Notes under the pieces: generated by a model
The model's input: the letters and a program-made list of their open reading frames with translations, nothing else
What the model was told of the DNA's origin: nothing
Database searches by the model: none
Source of the DNA: SG8-41 sp963699525
Lineage (GTDB): Bacteria > Pseudomonadota > Gammaproteobacteria > Burkholderiales > SG8-41
DNA length: 64,000 bases
Reading direction: 5' to 3'
Assembly (NCBI GenBank): GCA_963699525.1
Contig: CAVOUI010000004.1
Location: forward strand, 328,721 to 392,720
Position numbers and translations under genes: made by a program
Shown here: positions 8,428 through 18,027 of the stretch, piece after piece
Numbering within the stretch: the stretch's first letter is position 1
Layout of the letters: every line of letters starts with the position of its first letter

Positions 8428-8949
8428 ATGCGGACGATAGCGGGATTGCCTTTGATGCCGCGGCTCGGCTATGCGCTCGGCTTCCTCGCCTGCGCGGCGC
8501 TACTCGCCTTCGCCTACTACCTCCAGTACTACGAAGGGCAGGACCCGTGCCCGCTTTGCATCCTGCAGCGCGTCGCATTCCTGGCGCTCGCGGTGATTTT
8601 CCTCGTAGCGGCCGTGCATGGCCCCGGGCGCATCGGAGCGCTTGTCTACTCCGGCTTGCTGATTACGACGGCGAGCATCGGCGCGGCCCTCGCCGCGCGC
8701 CACGTTTGGCTGCAGAACCTGCCAAGGAGCCAGGTTCCGGAGTGCGGGCCGGGGCTGGAGTACCTCGTGAAGCGATTGCCGCTGACAGAGGCGCTGGAGA
8801 AAATCTTCACCGGCAGCGGGGAATGCGCGGAGGTCGGCTGGACCTTTCTCGGGCTGTCGATCGCCGGCTGGGCGTTGCTGTGGTTCCTGCTGTTCGGGGC
8901 GTTCGCGATGTACCTTGCGCTCGCCGCCATGCGCCGGACCTCGCGGTGA
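8428..8949 (+). CDS. dsbB: Disulfide bond formation protein B
   Basis: 173-residue inner-membrane protein with four predicted transmembrane helices. It has the first redox pair CPLC (Cys41/Cys44) in the QDPCPLCILQR motif and the second pair Cys106 (VPECGPG) and Cys133 (GSGECAE) in the long periplasmic loop. DsbB passes electrons from DsbA to quinone. All four essential cysteines are present. It is isolated from dsbA. Confidence 0.93.
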   Translation: MRTIAGLPLMPRLGYALGFLACAALLAFAYYLQYYEGQDPCPLCILQRVAFLALAVIFLVAAVHGPGRIGALVYSGLLITTASIGAALAARHVWLQNLPRSQVPECGPGLEYLVKRLPLTEALEKIFTGSGECAEVGWTFLGLSIAGWALLWFLLFGAFAMYLALAAMRRTSR

Positions 8950-9029
8950 TCGCAGTCGTGGTCCGCGGACAAGCGTCCGCTGCCAGGGTGCCGCGCCGGA
9001 AGCGCGCCGCCGCGGCGCCGTGCTAGAGT

Positions 9030-9239
9030 CTAGGCGGGAATATCCGGCTCGAGCTGGCGCTCGAGCATCGTGATCTGGTCTTTCAGGAAGAGCTTGCGTT
9101 TCTTGAGGCGCTGCAATTGCAATTGATCCTGGGCGCTGCTTTGAGAAAGGCGGGAAATGACGTCATCGAGGTCTCTGTGCTCAGTCTGCAATTGGTGGAT
9201 ACGTTGCTTCAGAGACTCGACTTCGACGGTATGTATCAT
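9030..9239 (-). CDS. DUF465 (YdcH-family) coiled-coil protein
   Basis: 69 residues: a short charged helical hairpin with VESLKQRIHQLQTEHRDLDD and the typical LKKRKLFLKDQITMLE end, as in DUF465. Family function is unknown. The frame is open further upstream, but the ATG at 9239 follows GGAGG with a nine-base spacer and gives the usual family length; a closer ATG at 9248 overlaps that ribosome site. Confidence 0.85.
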   Translation of the reverse strand: MIHTVEVESLKQRIHQLQTEHRDLDDVISRLSQSSAQDQLQLQRLKKRKLFLKDQITMLERQLEPDIPA

Positions 9240-9391
9240 GGGTAGCATCCTCCATACCAGCTTGGAACGAGCGCATTCAGTATAGACCCAATGATTTGGA
9301 AAAAAAACTAGACCCGCACCGGCCGCGTGCTGCGTCGCGAAGCCGGATGCAGGGGCACAATTAACCCGCTGTTTTTCTTTAGGAAGGCGAT

Positions 9392-9856
9392 TTGGCAATC
9401 ACGCTCAAGGTGAACGGCCGCGCACACACGGTCGTGGCGGAGCCCGAGACGGCGCTCCTCTATGTCCTGCGCAACGACCTCAAGTTGAAGGGCGCGCGCT
9501 TCGGCTGCGGCATGGGCCAGTGCGGCGCGTGCACCGTGCTGCTGGACGGCAAGCCCGTGCAGTCCTGCGACCTGCCGCTCTCCGCCGCTGCGGGTAAGAG
9601 CATCACGACCGTCGAGGGCCTCGCGCAAAACGGCAAGCTGCACCCGCTGCAGCAGGCATTCATCGAGGAGCAGGCCGCGCAGTGCGGCTACTGTGCGACC
9701 GGCATCATCATGACCGCCAAGGCGCTGCTCGACGCCAATCCGCGGGCCACCGACGCGGAGATCCGCTCCGCGCTCAAAGGCAACCTCTGCCGCTGCGGCA
9801 CGCACCATCGCATCCTGCGCGCCATACAACGCGCAGCCCTGGCAATGAGGAAATAG
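9392..9856 (+). CDS. (2Fe-2S) small subunit of a molybdenum hydroxylase (IorA/CoxS type)
   Basis: 154 residues starting at TTG after AGGAAGG. The N-terminal plant-type ferredoxin site has Cys39, Cys44, Cys47 and Cys59 (CGMGQCGAC). The C-terminal helical cluster domain has Cys98, Cys101, Cys133 and Cys135 (QCGYC and CRC). Such subunits carry electrons from the molybdopterin centre. The molybdopterin subunit follows after three bases, and there is no FAD subunit, so the pair resembles isoquinoline 1-oxidoreductase/nicotinate dehydrogenase, which deliver electrons to cytochromes. Confidence 0.9.
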   Translation: MAITLKVNGRAHTVVAEPETALLYVLRNDLKLKGARFGCGMGQCGACTVLLDGKPVQSCDLPLSAAAGKSITTVEGLAQNGKLHPLQQAFIEEQAAQCGYCATGIIMTAKALLDANPRATDAEIRSALKGNLCRCGTHHRILRAIQRAALAMRK

Positions 9857-9859
9857 ACA

Positions 9860-11986
9860 ATGGCGACCGCTGGCACGCAGCCCCGCAAACTGCCCGGCAG
9901 CCTCAACGCGAATCGCAGGCTCGATCGCTGGCTGCGCGTCAACCGCGACGGCACGGTGACCGTGTTCCCGGGCAAGGTCGAGATCGGCCAGGGGATCCTC
10001 ACCGCGCTCACGCAAATCGTCGCCGAGGAGCTCGATGTCGCGCTCGAGCGCATTCGCCTCGCGCCCACCGACACGAGCTACAGCCCCGACGAGGGAATGA
10101 CCTCGGGCAGCCAGTCAATCACCGACGGGGGGACGGCGCTGCGCTACGCCGCGGCGGAGACGCGAGACCTGCTGCTGCAACGGGCCGCCGCCAAGCTTGG
10201 CGTTTCGCTCGAGCAGCTTGCGGTCGCGGACGGCGTCATCACGGCGCGCTCCGGAGGCAGCGCCACTTACTGGGACCTCGCGAGCGACGACCTGCTCGCG
10301 CGCGAGGCAACCGCCGAGATCGCGCCCAAGCCCGCCTCGCAGCACACGATCATCGGCAAGCCCGCGCCGCGGCGCGATATTCCCGCCAAGGTCAGCGGCA
10401 CGCCGATCTACGTCCACGATCTCGAGCTGCCGGGCATGCTGCACGGGCGCATCGCCCGCCCCCCGAGCTACGAAGCGCGGCTCGCCGGTCTCGACGAGGC
10501 CGAGGTGCGCGCGCTGCCGGGCGTGGTGAAGGTCGTGCGGGACGGCAGCTTCCTCGGCGTCGTTGCCGAGCGCGAGGAGCAGGCGATCCGCGCGCTGACC
10601 CGCCTCAAGCGCATTGCGCGGTGGGAGGAGGCAACGCAGCTTCCCGAATCCGACGCGCGCTTTCTCTACCGGGAGACGAGCGAGGATACCGTCATCAGCG
10701 AGAAGCACGATGCCGCGGCCGCCGCGCGCAAGGCGAAAACGCTCGAGGCGGAATACACGCGGCCTTACACCGCGCACGCCGCGCTCGGACCGTCCTGCGC
10801 CGTCGCGCGCTTCGAGGATGGCCGCTACACGGTGTGGACTCACAGCCAGGGTGTGTTTCCGCTGAGGCGCGATCTTGCGCCCGTGCTCGGCGTGGAGGAG
10901 AAGCGCGTCACGGTGATCCACATGGACGGTGCCGGATGCTACGGCCACAACGGCGCGGACGATGCCGCGCTCGATGCGGCGCTCCTCGCGCGGGCCGTGC
11001 CCGGCCGGCCCGTGCGGGTGCAATGGATGCGCGAGGACGAGTTCCACTGGGAGCCCTATGGACCGACCATGGCGGTGAAGCTGAAGGGCGACCTCGACGC
11101 GCAAGGCCACATCGTCGGCTGGACCGAAGACATCTGGAGCAACTCGCACAGCACGCGGCCTAATGGGCTCGGCGGCGTCAACCTGCTGGCGGCGTGGCAT
11201 CTCGCGCAGCCGCACAAGCCCTCGCCCCCGCGCAATCCCCCGCTGCCGGGCGGCGGCAGCCACCGCAACGCGATTCCGATCTACGAGTTCCCCAACGAGC
11301 GCGTGACCAACCGCCTCGTGAAGCGCATGCCGGTGCGGGTGTCCGCGCTGCGCGCGCTCGGCGCGACCGCCAACGTCTTCGCGATCGAGTCGTTCATGGA
11401 CGAGCTCGCCGCCGCCGCCGGCGCCGACCCGGTCGAGTTCCGCCTGCGCCACCTCAAGGACCCGCGCGCCCGCGCGGTGATCGAGACCGTCGCGGCAAAG
11501 GCCGGATGGCGCAAGGGCGAGAAGGGCGACGGCACGCGCGGGCGCGGCATCGGCTTCGCGCGCTACAAGAACGGCGCCTGTTACGTGGCGGAGATCGTGG
11601 AAGTGGAGGCCGGCAACGAGATCGCGGTCAAGCGCGTGTGGGCGGCGATCGACGCCGGGCTCGTCATCAATCCCGACGGCCTCGTCAACCAGACCGAGGG
11701 CGGCATCATCCAGGCCGCGAGCTGGGCGTTGAAGGAGGCGATCCAGTACGACCGCAGCCGCATCCTCACCAGCACCTGGAACGACTACCCGATCCTCACC
11801 TTCGAGGAGTCGCCCGTGGTGGAGGTGACGATCGTCAACCGCCCCGATGAGCCGCCGCTCGGCGCGGGCGAGGGCACTCAGGGCCCGACGGTCGCCGCGA
11901 TCGCCAACGCCATCTTCAACGCGATGGGCGCGCGGCTGCGCGACCTGCCGTTCACCCGGGACCGGGTACTGGCCGCGCTCGCCTGA
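9860..11986 (+). CDS. Molybdopterin-binding subunit, xanthine dehydrogenase family (IorB-like)
   Basis: 708 residues, rather short for single-chain IorB. It starts RKLPGSLNANRRLDRWLRV and has GKVEIGQGILTALTQIVAEEL near 36-56 and an ald_Xan_dh_C-type middle domain (DIPAKVSGTPIYVHD). LGAGEGTQGPTVAA near 668-681 holds the glutamate expected as catalytic base. Family enzymes hydroxylate N-heterocycles or aldehydes using water. It follows the 2Fe-2S subunit after three bases. There is no twin-arginine signal and no fused cytochrome domain. Substrate unknown. Confidence 0.88.
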   Translation: MATAGTQPRKLPGSLNANRRLDRWLRVNRDGTVTVFPGKVEIGQGILTALTQIVAEELDVALERIRLAPTDTSYSPDEGMTSGSQSITDGGTALRYAAAETRDLLLQRAAAKLGVSLEQLAVADGVITARSGGSATYWDLASDDLLAREATAEIAPKPASQHTIIGKPAPRRDIPAKVSGTPIYVHDLELPGMLHGRIARPPSYEARLAGLDEAEVRALPGVVKVVRDGSFLGVVAEREEQAIRALTRLKRIARWEEATQLPESDARFLYRETSEDTVISEKHDAAAAARKAKTLEAEYTRPYTAHAALGPSCAVARFEDGRYTVWTHSQGVFPLRRDLAPVLGVEEKRVTVIHMDGAGCYGHNGADDAALDAALLARAVPGRPVRVQWMREDEFHWEPYGPTMAVKLKGDLDAQGHIVGWTEDIWSNSHSTRPNGLGGVNLLAAWHLAQPHKPSPPRNPPLPGGGSHRNAIPIYEFPNERVTNRLVKRMPVRVSALRALGATANVFAIESFMDELAAAAGADPVEFRLRHLKDPRARAVIETVAAKAGWRKGEKGDGTRGRGIGFARYKNGACYVAEIVEVEAGNEIAVKRVWAAIDAGLVINPDGLVNQTEGGIIQAASWALKEAIQYDRSRILTSTWNDYPILTFEESPVVEVTIVNRPDEPPLGAGEGTQGPTVAAIANAIFNAMGARLRDLPFTRDRVLAALA

Positions 11987-11991
11987 TCCCC

Positions 11992-12540
11992 GTGAAACGC
12001 GACGACGCACAGCTGACCGGGCTCGCGCTGGTCCTGAAGGCCGTCGAGTTTGCCTCGCGCAAGCATCGCGACCAGCGGCGCAAGGACAAGCGCGCCTCGC
12101 CTTACATCAACCACCCGATCCAGCTCGCCAACGTGCTCTGGTTCGAAGGCGGCGTGACCGATCCCGTCGTGATCGCGGCGGCGCTCCTGCACGACACCAT
12201 CGAGGATACCCAGACGTCCTGGCAGGAGCTGCGCGGCGAATTCGGCGACGCGGTCGCGGAGGTCGTGCTCGACGTGACCGACGTGAAGTGGCTCAAGAGG
12301 AACGTGCGCAAGCGGCTGCAGGTTTCCCGGGCGAAACATTCCAGCACGCGTGCGCGCCTCGTCAAGCTCGCTGACAAGATCGTGAACCTGCGCGATGTCG
12401 CCGCGCACCCGCCGTCGGGCTGGTCGCTCGAGCGCCGGCGCGAATACTTCGATTGGGCGAGGGAAGTGATCGACCAGTTCCGCGGCACCCACCCGGATCT
12501 GGAGCGGCGGTTTGACGAGGCCTACGCTCTGAAGCCTTGA
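11992..12540 (+). CDS. HD-domain (p)ppGpp hydrolase-like protein (small alarmone hydrolase)
   Basis: 182 residues beginning at GTG five bases after the molybdopterin gene stop. The HD metal site of the RelA/SpoT hydrolase/MESH1 class is seen: His25, His41 (YINHP), His67-Asp68 (LLHDTIEDT) and Asp129 (KLADKIVN). No synthetase, TGS or ACT domain is present, so it is a stand-alone hydrolase that would remove the 3'-pyrophosphate from ppGpp or related nucleotides. Tight spacing suggests co-transcription with the hydroxylase. Confidence 0.85.
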   Translation: MKRDDAQLTGLALVLKAVEFASRKHRDQRRKDKRASPYINHPIQLANVLWFEGGVTDPVVIAAALLHDTIEDTQTSWQELRGEFGDAVAEVVLDVTDVKWLKRNVRKRLQVSRAKHSSTRARLVKLADKIVNLRDVAAHPPSGWSLERRREYFDWAREVIDQFRGTHPDLERRFDEAYALKP

Positions 12541-12678
12541 AATGACAGCACCCCGGTCGTTTTTCTGCCTCGGCGCGTCGTGGAGTCCACATTGTTAACT
12601 CGTGACCACGGGCGGAAGAAAGGGGCACAATAGCGCCTCACTCCGCAGGGCGAGTGATCACCGATTCAGGAGGGGAAA

Positions 12679-14802
12679 ATGAAAACGACGAGATTGAAGC
12701 AGGGTCTGGCGGCGGCCGTTCTGGCCGCGATTCTGGCGGCATGTGCCGCACAAACGGGGTCGGATGGAAGCGTTGGCGCGAACGAACTGGGGGGCGTCGT
12801 CACCAGCGCGAATGGGCCGGAGGCCGGCGTATGGGTGATCGCGGAGACGACCGAGATGCCGACCAAATTCGCGAAGATTGTGGTGACCGACGATCGCGGC
12901 CGCTACCTCATGCCGGATCTGCCCAAGGCAATTACAGCGTATGGGTGCGCGGCTACGGACTGGTGGATTCTCCCAAGATCAGTTCGCACTCCCGGCCGGA
13001 CCCTGAATCTGACCGCGGTGCCCGCGCCCAGCCCGGCTGCGGCGGCGCAATACTATCCGGCGGTCTACTGGTACTCGATGCTCACGATCCCGGCGAAGAA
13101 CGAGTTCCCCGTGGGCAAGGTGACGCATCAGGGAGAGTGGCTTCACGTCGTGAAGACGGGCGGCTGCATTGGCTGCCACGCGATGGGCACGATGGGAACG
13201 CGCACGATCCCGAAGGCATTCGCCGGCATGAAATCGCCCGACGCGTGGGCGCGGCGCATCCAGTCCGGTCAAGCCCTGCCGCAGATGGCCCGCGACATCA
13301 ACCGGCTCGATCCGCAGCGCGCCTCACGTCCTGTTCGCTGACTGGACCGACCGCGTCGCGGCAGGCGAGCTGCCCTTCGCGCAGCCGGAGCGCCCGCAGG
13401 GCGTCGAGCGCAACCTTGTGCTTACCCAGTGGGACTGGAGCACGCCCACCGACTACTGCACGACCTGATCGGGACCGACCGGCGCAAGCCCACGGTCAAC
13501 GCAAACGGCAAGTTCTACGGGTCTCCGGAGGAGAGCACGGACATCGTTCCGATTCTCGATCCAAAGACACAACACCGCGACCTCGGTGAAGCATCCCGTG
13601 CGCGACCCGAAGACGCCGTCCTCCAAGATCGAGCCCGATGCAGCCCTCCGCCGTATTGGGGAGGACAAGCCGATCTGGGACAGCCAGACCAGCAATCACA
13701 ACCCGATGATGGACGAGAAAGGGGCGACCTTGGTTTGCCGCGCGGGTGCGTCATCCCAACAACCCGGACTACTGCAAGAAAGGGTCGAGCCACCCGTCGG
13801 CCAAGGTGGTCCCGATCAACGAGTCCGGCCGCCATCTCTCGATGTACGACCCGGCGACGGGCAAGTTCACGCTGATCAGCACCTGCTTTCCGACTCACCA
13901 CCTGATCTTCGCCGAGGACGCGAACAACACGATCTGGGTCAGTAGCGCATTCGGGACGGGGGTTATCGGCTGGTTCAACCGCAGGATGTTCGAGGAGACC
14001 GGCGACGAGGCGCGCTCGCAGGGCTGGACGCCGCTGATCCTCGACACCAACGGTAACGGCAAGCGCGACGCCTGGGTAGAGGACGACCAGCCGCTCGACC
14101 CGACCAAGGACAAGCGGGTGCATCTCAACATCTACGCCGTTGCCGTGAACCCGGTCGATGGCACGGTCTGGGGCACCGCCTGGTGGTCGCCCTGGCCGGG
14201 CTATATCGTGCGGCTGAATCCGGGGCCGAATCCATCCGAGACGGCGCTGGCCGAGCTGTATGAGGTTCCGCTGCCGGGCTACGGGCCGCGCGGTGGCGAC
14301 ATCGATCGCAACGGCAACTACTGGGTCTCGCTCGCGAGCGGACATCTCGGCAAGTTCGACCGCAGCAAGTGTAAGGTGCTGAACGGGCCGAAGGTCGCGG
14401 ACGGCAGGCACTGTCCCGAAGGCTGGACGTTTTATCCCTTTCCCGGCCCGCAGTTCCGGGACGTGAAGGCGGGCGGCAGCGCTGAGGCGAGCTACTACGT
14501 CTGGGTCGACCAGTTCAACACCCTCGGCTTGGGCGAAAACGTACCAATCGCCACCGGCAATCTCAATGAGTCGTACCTTGCCCTCGTGAACGGGCAATTC
14601 GTCAACCTGCGCGTGCCCTATCCGATCGGCTTCTTCCCGAAATGGGGCGAAGGGCGCATCGACGACCCGAACGGCGGGTGGAAAGGAAGATCGCTGTGGG
14701 CGACCGACTCCACTCGGACGGTGTTCCACAACGAGGTCGGCAAGGACGGCCGGCCGCGCGTGGTACAAGATCCAGCTCCGCCCCGATCCGCTTGCGAGGT
14801 GA
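12679..14802 (+). pseudogene. Haem-binding lipoprotein with beta-propeller (Vgb-like), broken by at least seven frameshifts
   Basis: Starts at 12679 with a lipoprotein signal (LAAILAACAAQ) and a CnaB/carboxypeptidase-regulatory-like domain (GGVVTSANGPEAGVWVIAE). A c-type haem motif, CIGCHAMG, follows near 13165. Segments in all three frames continue the same protein: DLIGTDRRKPTVNANGKF at about 13465, then PIWDSQTSNHNPMMDEKG, then from about 13750 the propeller (LSMYDPATGKF, IWVSSAFG, GTVWGTAWWSPWPGYIV). It ends in WYKIQLRPDPLAR at 14802. Frame changes lie near 12935, 12985, 13320, 13458, 13570, 13725 and 14757. Together the pieces make a collinear protein of about 700 residues with no missing domain, so single-base sequence errors are at least as likely as decay. 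Function unknown; exported haem protein by inference. Confidence 0.7.
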
Positions 14803-14836
14803 AGAGCGACTCACGACGGGAAACGCGACCTCACAG

Positions 14837-14867
14837 GAACCCCGCTTCGGCGGGGTTCTTGCTTTTC
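14837..14867 (+). terminator. Rho-independent terminator after the propeller gene
   Basis: Nine-base perfect stem GAACCCCGC/GCGGGGTTC (14837-14845 and 14850-14858, loop TTCG) followed by TTGCTTTT. It lies 35 bases after the reconstructed stop at 14802, which supports that stop as the real gene end. Confidence 0.8.
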
Positions 14868-14930
14868 GGCGTGAACCCCATCCACGCCGAGACTGTCTAT
14901 ACTATCGATACACTTCCAGGGGGATATCGA

Positions 14931-15314
14931 ATGTTGCGTGAGATCGAGGGGATAGCGGACGAACCCCGCACCCGCCGGCGCTGGTTCCACAACGAGTTTT
15001 TCGATCTCTTCGTGTGGCAGACCGAGGAAGGGGAGATCACGCTGTTCCAGCTCTGTTACGGAATCGATGCGAGCGAACGCGCGCTGGTCTGGCATCGCAC
15101 CGGCGGTTTCTTCCACGACGGCGCGGGTCCGGCCAGGCCGGCCGCGGCCGACAAGATCGTTGCCCGCTTCGAGGTGGCCGCGCAGTCGCTGCCGCCTGAT
15201 GTCAGCCAGGCTGTGAGCGAGCGCGTCCGCGAGTACATGGCGGGGGAGCAACCTGCCGCCGCGCGCCGCAAGCGTTTCCGCCGCGAAGAGTGGCAGAAGC
15301 GTCCCGCCGCCTGA
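14931..15314 (+). CDS. Conserved hypothetical protein
   Basis: 127 residues beginning MLREIEGIADEPRTRRRWF after a GGGGGATA ribosome site. The same reading frame runs in from the propeller gene upstream only because that gene is frameshifted; the terminator at 14837 and the ribosome site show a separate gene. No transmembrane segment or known catalytic motif. It is rich in aromatic residues near 18-30 (RRWFHNEFFDLFVWQ) and has a basic C-terminus (RRKRFRREEWQKR). I do not recognise a function. Confidence 0.7.
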   Translation: MLREIEGIADEPRTRRRWFHNEFFDLFVWQTEEGEITLFQLCYGIDASERALVWHRTGGFFHDGAGPARPAAADKIVARFEVAAQSLPPDVSQAVSERVREYMAGEQPAAARRKRFRREEWQKRPAA

Positions 15315-15337
15315 CCCCCAGCGGAACCGCCGAGGGC

Positions 15338-15375
15338 AAAAAAAAGGCGGGCCGGCCACATGGGCACAGCCCGCC
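15338..15375 (-). terminator. Rho-independent terminator of the 79-residue gene
   Basis: Stem GGCGGGC/GCCCGCC (15346-15352 and 15369-15375). On the minus strand it is followed by eight T residues (15345-15338). It lies about 20 bases past the stop of the leftward small gene. Confidence 0.85.
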
Positions 15376-15393
15376 TCCGGGGGAGACGGTGCT

Positions 15394-15633
15394 TTAGATC
15401 TGGCTCGACAGCGCGCGGAGCCGCGCCATGAAGGCGGTCATGTCGATGCCTTCGAATTCGTCCGGCAGCTGCGGGCTCAGTTCCTGCGGGGTCTGGTAGC
15501 AGGAGAGCGCGACAACCGCGTAGGCCGGGCTCCAGTTCACGCACAGCAGCTCGCTGTCGCGTTGGGCAGGGGCGGTGGCCGAGTTCGCCTTCGCCTGCTT
15601 CGCCTTACGGAAGTCATTCATGTCGATAACCAT
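15394..15633 (-). CDS. Small conserved hypothetical protein
   Basis: 79 residues, MVIDMNDFRKAKQAKANS at the start and EGIDMTAFMARLRALSSQ at the end. It begins after GGAGGATGCG, an excellent ribosome site, and is followed by a strong terminator, so it is a real monocistronic gene. It has two cysteines (LLCVNWSP, LSCYQTP) and no signal peptide. Function unknown. Confidence 0.75.
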   Translation of the reverse strand: MVIDMNDFRKAKQAKANSATAPAQRDSELLCVNWSPAYAVVALSCYQTPQELSPQLPDEFEGIDMTAFMARLRALSSQI

Positions 15634-15937
15634 CGCATCCTCCGCAGCCTTGTTTCCGGTCTCGCCTAAGGTCTACGCAGATTCCATGCCAGCCGCGAAC
15701 CCGCGCCCGAGACATCGGCGTAATCGTCTGAAAATATGAGGTTTTAGGCCAGGTGTGCGGGTGTCCGCCTTGCGCACCATCTGTGTGACCAATTTCCCGA
15801 TGGCGGGGCGGCGGGTCTTGCGGTGGGAGGATGCACTATCGAGATTTCGACAGTGTTAAGCGTCGTCCGCGCATCCAGCGCGGTCCCGGTGGCTGATTAC
15901 GTTACACTAACGCGCTTTTTTACCCGCCAACAGCCAC
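15634..15937. other. Divergent intergenic region
   Basis: 304 bases between the leftward 79-residue gene and the rightward spermidine-synthase-like gene. No ORF of note. TACACT at 15903-15908 inside ATTACGTTACACTAACGCG could be a -10 element for the rightward gene, but no convincing -35 box is visible. Confidence 0.4.
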
Positions 15938-17953
15938 ATGCTGCTGCACGCCGCAACGATCTTCCTCAGCGCTTTCCTGCTGTTCCTCGTCCAGCCCGTC
16001 ATCGCCAAGCAGATCCTGCCCTGGTTCGGTGGCGCGGCGGCGGTGTGGGCGACGTGCCTGGTGTTCTTTCAGTCGGTGCTGCTTATCGGCTACGCCTATT
16101 CGGACTGGACGACGCGGCTGCTCACCCCGCGGCGGCAAGCGTGGCTGCACATTGCCCTGCTCGCGTTGAGCGTGCTGACTCTGCCGATCATCCCGAGCGC
16201 GCAGTGGAAGCCCGGCGCGGAAGGCGGCGAGCCTACGCTCATGATATTGGGCCTTCTGGGAGCCACCATCGGCCTGCCGTATTTCCTGCTCTCGACCACG
16301 AGCCCGCTGGTGCAGGCCTGGTTCTGGCAGCGCTTCCAGCACGCCGTGCCGTACCGGCTCTTCGCCCTGTCGAATTTCGCATCCCTCACGGCCCTGCTCT
16401 CGTACCCGGTGCTGGTCGAACCGTTCCTGCCGCTCGTCGCGCAATCGTGGATGTGGTCCGCGGGGTACGGTGGGTTCGCGTTGCTCTGCGGCGTGACGGC
16501 GTATCTCAGCACGCGCGGCCCCGCCGCGGCGCCCGCGCCGGCCACCCCCGGCGCGGAAGGTGGGGAGGCGCCGCCCACCGTCGGCGACCGGCTGCTCTGG
16601 ATCGCGCTCTCGGCAATGGGCTCGTGCCTGCTGCTCGCGGTCACCAACCACCTCACGCAGAACATCGCCTCGATCCCGTTCCTGTGGGTGGTGCCGCTGT
16701 CGATCTACCTCATCACGTTCATCCTGTGCTTCGACCATCCCCGCTGGTACCACCGGGGGATCTTCGTCACGCTGACGGCCGTGTTGCTGCCGGTGATGGC
16801 GTGGTACTCCGATGCGCTCGATCTATGGACCGCGGCGCCGCTCTACGCCGTCGGGCTGTTCGTCTGCTGCATGTTCTGCCACGGCGAGCTGACCCGGCTC
16901 AAGCCCGCGCCGCGCCACCTGACGATGTTCTACCTCATGGTGGCCATCGGCGGCGCGATCGGCGCGCTGCTGGTCGGCGTCGCCGCGCCCACCCTGCTTT
17001 CGGGCTATTACGAGCTTGGGATCGCGCTCACGGCGTGCGCGGTGCTGCTCTACCACCGCATGCTGGCCGCGCGCTGGTGGCTTGCCGCGGGCGCGCTGGC
17101 CGTGGTCGTCGCCACCGCCGCCTACACGGTGATGGGCATTACGGACTACCTGCAGAACACACGCGTGATGGTGCGCAATTTCTACGGTGTGGTGCGCACG
17201 CGCGACTACGCGACACCGGTGCCGTTTCGCGCCATGTATCACGGCGGCATCAATCACGGCGGGCAGCTCCTCGACGCGGCGCTGCGCAATCGGCCCACCA
17301 GCTATTTCGCTCCCACGAGCGGCTACGGGCGCGTCTTCGCCAGCCTCCCGGACGCTCCGCGGCGCGTCGGCGTGCTCGGCCTCGGGGCGGGCGCGCTCGC
17401 GGCCTATGCGAGGCCGGGGGACCTGTTTCGCTTCTACGAGATCGATTCCCAGGTTGCCGCCGTGGCGGTCTCGGAATTCACCTATCTGCGCGACAGCCCG
17501 GCCCAGATCGACATCATCCTGGGCGATGGCCGGCTGTCGCTCGAGCGGGAGGCCCCGCAGAACTACGACGTGCTCGCGATCGACGCCTTCTCCGGGGATT
17601 CGATCCCCATGCACCTCATCACGCGCGAGGCCATGGCGGTGTACTTGCGCCATCTGAAGCCGGATGGGGTGATCGTCTTCCAGGCGACCAACCGCTTCGT
17701 CGACATCGCGCCGGTGGTCGAGCGCCTCGCCGCATCGGACGGCATGACCGCGGTCCTGGTATCCGACGTCGCGGACAGCGACGAAGGGGCGGACTACTGG
17801 GTTTCCGACACCGACCAGATCATCGTCACGCGAAACGAGCAGTTGCTGGCCGCGGAGCCGATTCATTCGGTCGCGCAGCCGTTGCCGCCGCGCCCGGACT
17901 TCCGGGTCTGGACCGACGATTTCTACAATCTGCTGCGCATCCTGAAGCGGTGA
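15938..17953 (+). CDS. Membrane-anchored spermidine synthase-like protein
   Basis: 671 residues. The first 400 or so hold repeated hydrophobic helices (for example LLFLVQPVIAKQILPWFGG near 15-33) of the MFS-like fused-spermidine-synthase type. From about 440 there is a Rossmann methyltransferase/spermidine-synthase fold with RVGVLGLGAGALAAYARP near 472-489, the acidic FYEIDSQV, and YDVLAIDAFSGDSIPMHL where aminopropyltransferases have their catalytic aspartate. True polyamine synthesis is uncertain for this fused family. Flanked by intergenic regions, it appears to be transcribed alone. Confidence 0.85.
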   Translation: MLLHAATIFLSAFLLFLVQPVIAKQILPWFGGAAAVWATCLVFFQSVLLIGYAYSDWTTRLLTPRRQAWLHIALLALSVLTLPIIPSAQWKPGAEGGEPTLMILGLLGATIGLPYFLLSTTSPLVQAWFWQRFQHAVPYRLFALSNFASLTALLSYPVLVEPFLPLVAQSWMWSAGYGGFALLCGVTAYLSTRGPAAAPAPATPGAEGGEAPPTVGDRLLWIALSAMGSCLLLAVTNHLTQNIASIPFLWVVPLSIYLITFILCFDHPRWYHRGIFVTLTAVLLPVMAWYSDALDLWTAAPLYAVGLFVCCMFCHGELTRLKPAPRHLTMFYLMVAIGGAIGALLVGVAAPTLLSGYYELGIALTACAVLLYHRMLAARWWLAAGALAVVVATAAYTVMGITDYLQNTRVMVRNFYGVVRTRDYATPVPFRAMYHGGINHGGQLLDAALRNRPTSYFAPTSGYGRVFASLPDAPRRVGVLGLGAGALAAYARPGDLFRFYEIDSQVAAVAVSEFTYLRDSPAQIDIILGDGRLSLEREAPQNYDVLAIDAFSGDSIPMHLITREAMAVYLRHLKPDGVIVFQATNRFVDIAPVVERLAASDGMTAVLVSDVADSDEGADYWVSDTDQIIVTRNEQLLAAEPIHSVAQPLPPRPDFRVWTDDFYNLLRILKR

Positions 17954-18027
17954 CCGAGTTTGATGAATTTTTGAGCAAACCAGACACGACCGCGTGGTTA
18001 CGCCTCCGGCACGGTGGTCCCCGGCGG

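Noticed and set aside
10115..12010. 631-codon leftward open frame opposite the molybdopterin subunit
   Set aside because: Antisense shadow of a well-conserved enzyme; its His/Arg/Gly-rich composition is typical of such shadows.
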